A stretch of DNA of 64,000 bases from Bryopsis sp. KO-2023. Its lineage: Eukaryota; Chlorophyta; Ulvophyceae; Bryopsidales; Bryopsidaceae. The stretch's first letter is position 1. Each line of letters opens with the position of its first letter. The stretch covers positions 5,332,001 to 5,396,000 of the forward strand of contig BSYQ01000009.1 of the NCBI GenBank assembly GCA_030272585.1, written 5' to 3'. Both the position numbers and the translations under genes were made by a program. A model generated the notes under the pieces. It saw only the letters and a program-made list of their open reading frames with translations. It was not told the DNA's origin and did not search any database. Shown one piece after another: positions 1-8,874 of the stretch.

Positions 1-227
1 TTGCCTGAGTGTGCCGCCTCCACTAGCCACGTGGGTGGCGTGGTGTAGTGGGTGGTCGATGTCACATCCCCCTGATGGGTGATGTGACTGGACAGGGTGT
101 CCGCCTAGCTTGCTGGGTTCCTCCACGTGGTTGATGGGACCCATGGGGTTGGAGGGTTAAAGGACTTCAAGGGGCTGTCCAAGGGGCTTCTTTTTGGCGA
201 CAAGGTCGTGAAGAGAGGTTCTAAACA
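1..227 (+). repeat. 5' LTR of chromovirus 1 (partial at window edge)
   Basis: Direct repeat of 6708-6934. It ends in CTAAACA, and the shared sequence TTGGTTTCGGAGC, the likely tRNA primer-binding site, starts two bases later. Confidence 0.93.
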
Positions 228-846
228 GTTGGTTTCGGAGCAAGTGACGACTGGCGCACGTTTTCGGCTGCTACTGGTCGCACACGTATCGGAATTGGGA
301 TTCCAAGGTTGCAAAAAGTATCTACAGAAACAGAGCTTTCCAGAACATTTTGTCGCTCGGTTATCGGAGTTCAGACGAGCGAGATATGGTCGTTTAAAGA
401 TCCTGACGGTTTTCAGGGTGGCCTATAGGGGTTCGTTTGAGTTCGCGAAGGAAAACTTGGGGTGTTTTCTTGTTCACTGAGTGGTTTACCCTAGGTTAGG
501 GAAGGGTCAGCTCAATTACCCTAAGACAAGTGTTGGAGAGTTTTGGTGGTGCTGTGTGCTTGTTTGGGTCCATAGGGCTTGTTTTTGCCCCAAGGGAGGT
601 TTTCTTTTGGGTGGATAAGCAAGTGAAAGTGGGCTGAGGTTTTTTCTGGAAACCTACAACATCAGTGAGGGCTGTGACTGGGGTTGCTGAGATTTATTCT
701 CCTTGAGCTAAGATCAAGACCCTAGAGAGCTCTAGTGTGTGTGTGTGTGCTCTCGAGAAGCCTTAGTGCTACATAGCATACCAAGGGCAGTTGTGTCTTG
801 GATGGTGGAAAGAGTACAGCTGTACTGAAGTGCTTGGAGAGCTTCA

Positions 847-3800
847 GTGAGTGTGTTCCCTTTTATTTGGTCAATAGAAGGTGTGAGGAAAATGGCTCAA
901 CCAGAAGGGTCTACTGGCCTTGAGGTTCAGGACTTGGTCGGAGGTCAGACCGAGGAGCCAGAAATGGTAGCTCCCACAGTTGCAGAGTTGCAAAGGGAGT
1001 TGGTTTTGTTGAGAACCCAGCAAGAAAATTTTCAGAAAGAGGTCGAAAGCCGCAGAGGTGCTAAAAGGTCCGCGGTTGGAAAACCGGACAAGTTCGATGG
1101 ACAATGTCCATGGGCTGAGCACAAGGTGACCTTAGAAATTTTCTGGAATGCTGAGGGTGTGCCTCGTTCCGAGTGGGGTAAAATAGGTCCAACCTATTTG
1201 GGTCCCAAGGGGATCAAACACCTCATTGCACGTGTGGGTGAGGACAGTGTGTCCCAAGGTGCCCTATCGTGGGAGGATATGTGCACCGCCATGGATGATG
1301 GTAGTTTTGGTGAGTTGGCAACAGAGTATGCCATAACTCAAAAACTAGCCACATTCAGGGACCATATCAATCGGAAATGTGACACTGGAGAGTATGTTCG
1401 TCAGATGGACACATACTTTACCCTGCGTAAGACCAAGGTGGATGATATCACCAAGATTTGGTTCTTACACCGCAACTTGCACAGTGTGTTGAAAGAAGCG
1501 GTTGCAACGGATACTTCGGGAAAGGAATGGACCTCGTATGAGGGTTTCCGATCTCATGTGTTGGCAAAAGGGGTTTCGCACGATGAGCGAACACCAGTGT
1601 TGTCACAGAAGAGTGACGAAGAGGACAGAAAGAGCAAAAAGCGCAATGAAACAAACGAAAAGAGCAAGGAACGGTCGAAGAGTCGAAAGAAGTTTCGATC
1701 GACTCCGGCTTTCACACCAGGTCGTGGTGGTGATTCTCAACCAACGCGGATGCGTCGGGGAAATGAGAAACGCTCTTTTGGCTTGAGTCCCAAGGAACTC
1801 GAGAGGCGTAGAGTAGCCAGTTTGTGTTTCAAGTGCGGTGCACCATACCAACCGGGTCACGTGTGTGATTCTGGAACGGTAAGCAAGGGTGTATTTGCTT
1901 GTTTCGGGAAAGAAGTTTTTCCAACAGTTGTGGAACATGCCACAGAAAAATCTGATCCAGTGGATGCAGATATGTTGGAACCCGAACAAACCATTCCATC
2001 AAAGACGAATCCTGACCAGGTTATGTCTGTTGATAGAAATGAGAGTGGAACTCAAGAGGAGGATGAGATGATCGTCGATCCCATTGGGGACGTCCATAAT
2101 CCTGTACTCGAGAGTGAGAAGGAGAAGGTGCCAGAGAAAGATTGCGTCTCTGGGATGCGACTCTTGGATACGGAATTTCATCGTTTGCAAGAAGCAAGTA
2201 GAGAGTTTACTTTGGACTCGTCTACAAACGATGTGAACTTTGCGTTGTGTAAAGAGTTCTGTACAGGAGAAAAATTTCTTGCATCGTCAGTAACAGGACA
2301 TCATGTTTGGATGGATCCTGGACGAAAGAATGTGCATGAGTATATGCAACATTACTTGAATGGCAAGAAAGAATCACCTTCTACCACCAGTTGCTGCGTG
2401 TTGATTCCTCACAACATGGCGGTAAAGATCAAAGAAATCGGGAAAATGCGATTGATTGCGCAGTACCGAAAAGGAGCAAAATTGTTTGCTCATGGTAGCG
2501 GAAAAGCACCAGGTTTGCTTTGGCCCGTTGATATCTATTATGATCCACCAGTAGCTTCGTTACCTGGAGGGGTATCTGAAGAGGATCATAATCATCAGAT
2601 GTCAATGTCCTTTGAAGCATTAATTTCTGGTTCTCCTGGTCAAGTCTTGTTAGACTCTGGCGCCGCTGGTTTGGCCTATATCTCAAAGCACTACTGCGAA
2701 AGCATAGGGTTGAGTTACAGGTGTACAAAAGGTCAACAAGTTGAGATGGCTGATGGCAGTCCCTTACATGTTGTTGGGGTCACCTCGATTAACTTGCGAT
2801 TGCAAGGCTTGCGGATGAAAATCGAGTGTCAAGTGATCACTGCCAAGCATTTTGATTTGTACCTTGGGGATGTGTGGTTACGCAATCACCGAGTTCTGAT
2901 GGATTTCACTGTGGGCAGTGCATCGGTTCTATCCACACGGGGAAACCGACTCACGTTACGACCTGATTTGGCGTTACGTGCCCCTACTCCGTCGAATGCA
3001 CGGATCAATCCCTTGTTGAGTGTCTCACAAGTGAAAAGGCGGTTGAAGAACTCTTCGCTTTCACCTTTCCTTGTGTTGGTTCGGGAGGTCCCGCACCCTG
3101 TTGAGGGGGAGGAACCTGGGGTACCCGAAACTGAATCCCTTCCATCTGTGTCTCATTCAAGTGAGTTGGAAAACTTGTTGAATGAATATGAGGACAGATT
3201 TGCGGATGAGTTGGCTGAATGTCCACCCGCTCGTGAAGAGGATGCAGCGATCGATCTAATCCCTGGAGCGAAACCGGTTCATAGACCTATGTTTCGGTAT
3301 ACGCCAGAGGAAAGAAAAGAGATCGAGGAGCAAATCGCTGACATGTTGAAAAAGGGTTTGGTGAAACCAAGTTGTAGTCCATGGGGAGCACCTATCTTGT
3401 TTGTGCCCAAACCTGATCGTTCCCGGCGCATGTGCGTTGACTATAGAGGGTTGAACAAACTCACGATTAAGAATCAATATCCTTTACCAAGGATAGATGA
3501 TCTCCTTGATCAGTTGCAAGGTGCGAAGTTCTTTTCGGCCTTGGACTTAAAAGCAGGGTATTGGCAACTTCGGGTGAAGGAACCAGACCAACCGAAGACT
3601 GCTTTTAAGACCCCGTTCGGTCTGTATGAATATCGGGTGTTGCCGATGGGTTTGTGCAACGCACCAGCGATATTCCAGACGTGGATGAATCGGGTTTTCA
3701 CCGGTATGATTGGGAAGTCGGTCCTGATATACTTGGATGATATACTCGTATTCAGCAAAACCCCCGAGGAGCATGTGCAACATTTACGAGCCGTGATGGA

Positions 3801-6129
3801 ACGGTTGCGTGAGCACAAGGTCTTTCTTAAGAAGTCAAAGTGTGATTTCTTCAAGAATGAGCTCCATTATCTTGGTTTTGTGGTAAACCGAGACGGTATT
3901 ACGGTGGATACTCGTAAGACTGCAAAGGTATTCGAATGGCCTGTCCCGAAGGATGTAAGTGAGTTACGTTCTTTCCTTGGGCTGTCGAATTACTTTCGGA
4001 GGTTTGTGCAAGGGTACAGCAAACTTGTTGCCCCACTCACTAACTTGCTTAGGAAGGGCAAGGAGTGGAGTTGGACTGAGGATTGTCAAAGGGCATTTCA
4101 AGGAGTTAAGGAAAGCTTAACGAATGCGCCTTGTTTGGCAATGCCTAACTTCGATAAGGATTTCGAAGTGATTGCTGATGCTTCGGATTATGCAATCGGG
4201 GCAATCTTGTTGCAAGAGGGACATCCAATAGCTTTCGAAAGTCGGAAGTTATCTGGAGCACAACTTAATTGGAGCACCGGGGACAAAGAAATGTTCGCCG
4301 TGGTACACGCTCTAAAGTTGTGGCGTTGCTACTTGGATGTGCGTATGTTCAAGGTGGTGTGTGATCATCAGCCTAATACATATTTCCATTCCCAAGAAAC
4401 TCTTTCACGGAGATCGGCACGTTGGCTCGAAGTCCTTCAGGGTTTTCGGTTCGAGTGGGAATACAGGCCGGGTCGGACGAACGTGGCAGATCCCTTGTCA
4501 CGATATCCGTCGTATTCTCAGCAGATCGGAATACTCTCGGAGCTGGGAGGTGGCCAGAAACGACCAACTTGGAAAGGGGATCCGTCCTCGCCCCGGACCG
4601 GTACGTCGGTGCTCTGTGATCGAATTCTTGAGGGGTTGGCACAAGATGAGTGGTTTGAAACCAGTGAGGTCGCCGCTCATGGTTGTCATTATGACTCAGG
4701 CTTGTGTTGGAATGGGGCACGTGTAGTGGTACCTGATTGGGATGGCTTAAGGCAAGAGATCCTGATTGGAAGTCATGAAAGTGTGTATGCCGGACACTTT
4801 GGGATCCGCAAGACTCAAAGGGCAGTTTTGAAACACTTTTGGTGGCCTGGCGTTGAGGGTGATATCGCAAACTTTGTGAAAGGATGTGATTCATGTCAGA
4901 GGAATAAGCACCGACGCGGCAAGGTGCCAGGTCCTCTACAACCCTTACGTATACCGGATGGTAGATGGGAATCAGTATCCATGGATTTGATTACTGATTT
5001 GCCTAAGTCGGGTCCAAATGGATTTGACGCCATCATTGTCTTCGTAGACAGACTCACAAAGATGGTTCGATGTGTTGCTACACATACGACTTGTGATGCG
5101 GTTGAATCGGCGAGGCTGTTCGTTGGTGAGGTTTTCCGTTCACACGGTCTTCCTAAGACTCTCATCAGTGACAGGGATACAAGGTGGACGTCAAAATTCT
5201 TCACTGAATTGTGTCGTACCTTAGGAGTCAATCAGGCGTTATCGACGGCTTTCCATCCACAGACTGATGGTCAGACCGAAGCGATGAATAGGGTCCTCGA
5301 GGATACCCTGAGACATTTCGTTGGACCGCGCCAGAATGATTGGAGTGATTTGTTACCAGTGGTGGAATTTGCAATGAATAATTCCAAGTCAATGGCCACT
5401 GATGAGACGCCGTTCTTCTTGAACTACGGTAGAGATCCGTGGACGCCGTTGACGGTGCAACTCCCTACCAGAGGATCAGGTGATCAAGGTGGGACGAGTA
5501 AGACCCAAGTGGGGGTACCGGCGGTGAAGAAGATGACTGAGGACATTCGCGAGGCGATTGTCAGGGCAAAGCGGTGTTTGGAAGCGGCTCAGCAAAGGAT
5601 GAAATCTTATGCTGATGCGCGCAGACGTCCGGTAGATGTTCAAGTGGGAGATATGGTCTTGCTGGATGCTAGACATATTAAACTGAAACATCCCGGCAGG
5701 AGGAAGTTGTTGCCACGATGGTTGGGTCCTTTCCGCGTTTTGGAAGGTGTCCAAAAGCGAAGGTCGATGGCCGAACAGGTTGCATTCCGACTGGAACTGC
5801 CTGAGTCACTTCCGATCCACCCGGTCTTTCATGCTTCACTTCTGAAGAGGTATTGGAAGCATGGTAGGACACAACCTCCGCCACCTCCAGTTGAGATTGA
5901 GGGTGAGCTTGAATATGAGGTTGAGAAACTCCTCGACTACCGAGAGGTAAAGACAGGTCGACGAGTAGTCCCGCAATACTTGGTGAAGTGGTTGGGATAC
6001 TCGCATGAGCATAACTCATGGGAGCCCGAAGCAAATCTGGAGAATGCTCGGGATATGATTGAGGAATATAAGAAACCAACGTTGGTTCCCCTGAAACAAG
6101 TGCGTCGAAGTAGGCGACTTCGTTCGTGA
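847..6129 (+). CDS. Gag-pol polyprotein of chromovirus 1
   Basis: A single 1760-residue frame. In order it holds a gag region with a CCHC knuckle (CFKCGAPYQPGHVC, about residue 327), a retropepsin motif (LLDSGAAG, about 600), reverse transcriptase (YLDDILVF, about 962), RNase H (DASDYAIGAIL, about 1110), integrase with an HHCC finger near 1310-1350 followed by the catalytic core, and a chromodomain at about 1687-1738. Gag and pol share one frame. In the family the chromodomain steers integration toward modified histones. The frame looks whole. I treat it as a mobile-element relic and not as a host gene. Confidence 0.93.
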   Translation: MSVFPFIWSIEGVRKMAQPEGSTGLEVQDLVGGQTEEPEMVAPTVAELQRELVLLRTQQENFQKEVESRRGAKRSAVGKPDKFDGQCPWAEHKVTLEIFWNAEGVPRSEWGKIGPTYLGPKGIKHLIARVGEDSVSQGALSWEDMCTAMDDGSFGELATEYAITQKLATFRDHINRKCDTGEYVRQMDTYFTLRKTKVDDITKIWFLHRNLHSVLKEAVATDTSGKEWTSYEGFRSHVLAKGVSHDERTPVLSQKSDEEDRKSKKRNETNEKSKERSKSRKKFRSTPAFTPGRGGDSQPTRMRRGNEKRSFGLSPKELERRRVASLCFKCGAPYQPGHVCDSGTVSKGVFACFGKEVFPTVVEHATEKSDPVDADMLEPEQTIPSKTNPDQVMSVDRNESGTQEEDEMIVDPIGDVHNPVLESEKEKVPEKDCVSGMRLLDTEFHRLQEASREFTLDSSTNDVNFALCKEFCTGEKFLASSVTGHHVWMDPGRKNVHEYMQHYLNGKKESPSTTSCCVLIPHNMAVKIKEIGKMRLIAQYRKGAKLFAHGSGKAPGLLWPVDIYYDPPVASLPGGVSEEDHNHQMSMSFEALISGSPGQVLLDSGAAGLAYISKHYCESIGLSYRCTKGQQVEMADGSPLHVVGVTSINLRLQGLRMKIECQVITAKHFDLYLGDVWLRNHRVLMDFTVGSASVLSTRGNRLTLRPDLALRAPTPSNARINPLLSVSQVKRRLKNSSLSPFLVLVREVPHPVEGEEPGVPETESLPSVSHSSELENLLNEYEDRFADELAECPPAREEDAAIDLIPGAKPVHRPMFRYTPEERKEIEEQIADMLKKGLVKPSCSPWGAPILFVPKPDRSRRMCVDYRGLNKLTIKNQYPLPRIDDLLDQLQGAKFFSALDLKAGYWQLRVKEPDQPKTAFKTPFGLYEYRVLPMGLCNAPAIFQTWMNRVFTGMIGKSVLIYLDDILVFSKTPEEHVQHLRAVMERLREHKVFLKKSKCDFFKNELHYLGFVVNRDGITVDTRKTAKVFEWPVPKDVSELRSFLGLSNYFRRFVQGYSKLVAPLTNLLRKGKEWSWTEDCQRAFQGVKESLTNAPCLAMPNFDKDFEVIADASDYAIGAILLQEGHPIAFESRKLSGAQLNWSTGDKEMFAVVHALKLWRCYLDVRMFKVVCDHQPNTYFHSQETLSRRSARWLEVLQGFRFEWEYRPGRTNVADPLSRYPSYSQQIGILSELGGGQKRPTWKGDPSSPRTGTSVLCDRILEGLAQDEWFETSEVAAHGCHYDSGLCWNGARVVVPDWDGLRQEILIGSHESVYAGHFGIRKTQRAVLKHFWWPGVEGDIANFVKGCDSCQRNKHRRGKVPGPLQPLRIPDGRWESVSMDLITDLPKSGPNGFDAIIVFVDRLTKMVRCVATHTTCDAVESARLFVGEVFRSHGLPKTLISDRDTRWTSKFFTELCRTLGVNQALSTAFHPQTDGQTEAMNRVLEDTLRHFVGPRQNDWSDLLPVVEFAMNNSKSMATDETPFFLNYGRDPWTPLTVQLPTRGSGDQGGTSKTQVGVPAVKKMTEDIREAIVRAKRCLEAAQQRMKSYADARRRPVDVQVGDMVLLDARHIKLKHPGRRKLLPRWLGPFRVLEGVQKRRSMAEQVAFRLELPESLPIHPVFHASLLKRYWKHGRTQPPPPPVEIEGELEYEVEKLLDYREVKTGRRVVPQYLVKWLGYSHEHNSWEPEANLENARDMIEEYKKPTLVPLKQVRRSRRLRS

Positions 6130-6694
6130 CTTGTGTAGGGTTGAGTGTTTTCTTCGTGATCAGGAAGGGGAGTACTGATATGGAGAGGGGTTCGTGATCA
6201 GAAAAATCAAGTTGTTTGTATGGAATACTTTCAACTAATGAACCTGCCTTAGTTGAAGGTTAGCTACCTTGACTTTGGGTTTCTCGCATAATGGGAGTCG
6301 ACTTGCTTCCGAAACAGGAAGGTGAAGTTGAATAAAAAGAAGTGTTGGGTATCGCATCTTCTTACTGCATAAGCGGATGTGCAGGTGTGAGAGTGTGGAT
6401 ATCAATTCGGGAGGAATTGATATGGTGTCTTGGTTCGCCACCAAGAATGAGTGTGTTGGATATTGGTAGAATCAGTGTGACAATAGTCAACTGATTATCC
6501 ATGGTAGAGAGATGTGGGTGGTCCGCATAGCTAAAGGGGTAACCGATAGCTAAGGTACAAGAGTATCTTGTGAACCCATCTGCTCTATTGACCACACGAG
6601 GATAACTGCTCCAGGTTATCATTGTATGTTGCAATAGCAGCATATGCTCCAAAGGCACGAGTCACCAGGTGGAGACTCATCGGAGGGGGAGGAC

Positions 6695-6934
6695 TGTTAT
6701 GCCCTCCTTGCCTGAGTGTGCCGCCTCCACTAGCCACGTGGGTGGCGTGGTGTAGTGGGTGGTCGATGTCACATCCCCCTGATGGGTGATGTGACTGGAC
6801 AGGGTGTCCGCCTAGCTTGCTGGGTTCCTCCACGTGGTTGATGGGACCCATGGGGTTGGAGGGTTAAAGGACTTCAAGGGGCTGTCCAAGGGGCTTCTTC
6901 TTGGCGACAAGGTCGTGAAGAGAGGTTCTAAACA
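6695..6934 (+). repeat. 3' LTR of chromovirus 1
   Basis: 240-bp LTR, TGTTATG...CTAAACA, preceded by a G/A-rich polypurine tract. Nearly identical to the left copy. Confidence 0.93.
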
Positions 6935-7046
6935 TGCAGTCCCCCAAAAATCAGGCTGGAAATTCCAGCATCCAGCAACACAACAACACATGCAGTCCCC
7001 CAAAAATCAGGCTGGAAATTCCAGCATCCAGCAACACAACAACACA
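6935..7046. repeat. 56-bp direct tandem duplication
   Basis: Two identical 56-bp units (6935-6990 and 6991-7046), each starting TGCAGTCCCC, directly abut the right LTR. They lie in what looks like an intron of the minus-strand zinc-finger gene. Origin unknown; one unit may be a local duplication that predates the LTR insertion. Confidence 0.9.
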
Positions 7047-7078
7047 TGCATTAACATCACAAGCAATCACAAACCTAC

Positions 7079-7314
7079 CCGGTGTAGAGACTTGGATATC
7101 AGCGTCTCGGATGGGTCCTCGCTTGACTTCCCCCCCTTTCCTGGCTTCAAATGGCCTGCTGCTGCCATTTTCGACGTCCATTCTTCTAATGGGAAGTCCT
7201 TCCCATCCTTCGCAGCATCATCGATCCACCCCTTGGCAGTGGTGAGGACATCATGGTCTTTCACACCATGCCTCCCAGAGCAGTGGGACTTGATGCCACT
7301 GTAGGACCCCTTGG
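7079..7314 (-). CDS. Zinc-finger gene, exon 2 (host gene interrupted by LTR elements)
   Basis: Minus-strand exon bounded by a TGTCTGCAG acceptor before 7314 and a GTAGGT donor after 7079. It carries the second half of a possible BED-like zinc finger: the preceding exon ends in the CLLC pair, and this exon contains GIKSHCSGRH, giving a C-x2-C...H-x4-H pattern. A lysine/acid-rich stretch with WIDDAAKDG follows. The gene continues left through an intron that holds chromovirus 1 and then out of the window. It could be a host regulator or an old DNA-transposase-derived gene; function unknown. Exon calls rest on splice sites and open frame only. Confidence 0.5.
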
Positions 7315-7393
7315 CTGCAGACATCCACACCAAAATAAAAAACTACTCCAGAAATATTAACCCAGAAAAAGAAAAAAAAAAAAAAATACTTAC

Positions 7394-7571
7394 ACCAAGA
7401 GCACATGTGTCCGCACAGCAAACACTTCAGCTTGACCAGCCTGTCCTCTTTTTTCTTCCCCTTTTCTCCTTTTACATAGGCCTCCCACGAGCCGTCGTCG
7501 AGCTGCACCACCAGGGTCGCCAGCGGTGCGTAGTCGACAGGACGCAACCCCGCATCCTTTCTGACCTCGCC
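7394..7571 (-). pseudogene. Zinc-finger gene, exon 1 distal part, split by LTR element 2
   Basis: Open minus-strand frame ending at a GTAAGT donor (after 7394). It includes a W-rich segment (QLDDGSWEAYVKG), a lysine-rich run and the CLLC half of the zinc finger. The other part of the same exon lies at 18257-18291, beyond the 10.7-kb LTR element, and both sides share the 5-bp duplication TCGCC. The gene is therefore interrupted near its N-terminus at this locus. Whether another intact allele exists cannot be seen. Confidence 0.5.
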
Positions 7572-7675
7572 TGATAGTAGAACTCGGGTTTGGGGGTTAT
7601 TGTGTAGTACAATGGGATGTACGACAGGGTTTATAGGGCAGGGGGCCCTCCTGTAAAAATTATCTTTCCCAGTGA

Positions 7676-7712
<37 letters not shown>

Positions 7713-7743
7713 TTTGTGTCTCGGGGCCTGGGCGCCCCTATCA
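7572..7743 (+). repeat. 5' LTR of chromovirus 2
   Basis: 172-bp LTR with a (CT)n(GT)n microsatellite near 7677-7714, matched by 18087-18256. Confidence 0.93.
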
Positions 7744-7894
7744 TTTGGTTTCGGAGCTGGTCGAGGCCAGGCGCACTCCACAGGCGAACTCGCGCAACCC
7801 CCCCAAAGATCTGACCCTAGGGATTACTAAATCCCACAGATCTGGAACTCGTTCGTTCCAAGGGGCGTGAGAGGGCGAAGATACCTTTCGAGAG

Positions 7895-8359
7895 CAGAGA
7901 TAGGACTTGGGCCAAATTTTTGGTCCGACTCCGGTCCGGTCCGGTTACGGTCGGGTTACGGTCACCGTACTACGGCCGTAACTCCGTACCGTAACCGGAG
8001 TAATATGTTGTTTTTACGGTACGGAACAGGTACGGTATAACTACGGTAGGCCCTAAATCACCGTGAAGTAGCGTGGTTCAGTGCTAAAGCGTTAGGCTGC
8101 AGTCAGTAGGGTCGCGGGTTCGAATCCCCCTGGGTTCCTTTGGAATCGCGGGACCCTGCGGGGGTCACTTTCTACGGTTTACGGTTGTTACGGCCGTTAC
8201 GGTCGTTACGGTCCGGTACGGAGCGGTACGGAGTGGTACGGTGCTACGGTTACGGCCGTAAAAGTACGATTTTCTGACGAAAATTGTACTCCGGTTACGG
8301 TCCGGTTACGGTGGTTACGGTCCGGTTACGGTGACCGTAACCGTAAAGTCCTATCTCTG
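7895..8359 (+). mobile_element. tRNA-carrying hAT-like MITE, copy 1
   Basis: 465-bp non-autonomous element with 14-bp inverted ends (CAGAGATAGGACTT) and a perfect 8-bp target duplication TTCGAGAG (7887-7894 and 8360-8367). Ends beginning CAG(A/G)G and 8-bp duplications are hallmarks of the hAT superfamily. The body is packed with TACGGT/ACCGTA motifs in both orientations and has a tRNA-like core at about 8063-8139. There is no coding capacity. It lies in the leader of chromovirus 2, between the left LTR and gag. Confidence 0.93.
8063..8139 (+). ncRNA. tRNA-like core of MITE copy 1 (possible Pol III promoter)
   Basis: Contains an A-box-like segment (TAGCGTGGTTCAGTG) and an exact B box (GGTTCGAATCC) about 40 bp apart, with a CTGCAGT stretch where an anticodon loop would be (GCA, Cys-like; another copy reads GTA, Tyr-like). 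The T arm pairs at four of five positions. I could not find a matching acceptor stem, so this is tRNA-derived and probably not a working tRNA gene. The same core is present in all five well-preserved copies. Confidence 0.6.
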
Positions 8360-8874
8360 TTCGAGAGTGAGCGATACTCTCGCGTTGTCGCTTACAACGT
8401 CCAGGCGAAGTCGCGAAACAATCGGAGTCCACTAGTGAACTGACTCTCAGATCTATAGATCTGTAGAAGTCGAGAGAAAAACGTCGGAAAAGCGCAGGAA
8501 CAACAGTCGTTCGGGCAGGCGACCGCGTGAGCAGACGTTCGAACACGAACGTGCGACTTTATCCCGGAAAGTTCGGAAACGAGAGCGAGACGACTCTGGT
8601 TCTGACGACCTGACAGAAACCAGACCGTCCACCGCCCCATCCGATTACTAATAGTCATTCTTTCCCGGAGAAAAGTACCGCACCGTCTGATTCCAGGCGG
8701 AATTACTAAATATCGCTGGAAAATCTCACGACGGATAGTAGCTTACACCCAAACACTGTCTGACACCAGAAAGATTCCATCTTTTCCCGCGGAAAAGTTG
8801 GAAACAGTTCTACGGAAAAACCGAGAACTTTCCTGTTCGCTATCACAATTCCCGGCGGATTTCACTCAAATAAC

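Larger units (their letters stand above)
1..6934 (+). mobile_element. Ty3/gypsy chromovirus 1, looks whole apart from the window edge
   Basis: LTR retrotransposon of the Ty3/gypsy class with a C-terminal chromodomain. The left LTR runs to 227 (its first bases are outside the window) and the right LTR is 6695-6934. They are almost identical over the shared part, so the insertion is young. A primer-binding-like site follows the left LTR at 229-241, a purine-rich tract lies just before 6695, and one long gag-pol frame fills 847-6129. The right LTR abuts a minus-strand host intron, so the element appears to sit in an intron of the zinc-finger gene described below. The target duplication cannot be checked because the left flank is missing. 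Confidence 0.93.

Noticed and set aside
7672-7714. CT/GT microsatellite as an independent repeat
   Set aside because: It is part of both LTRs of chromovirus 2, so it is covered there.
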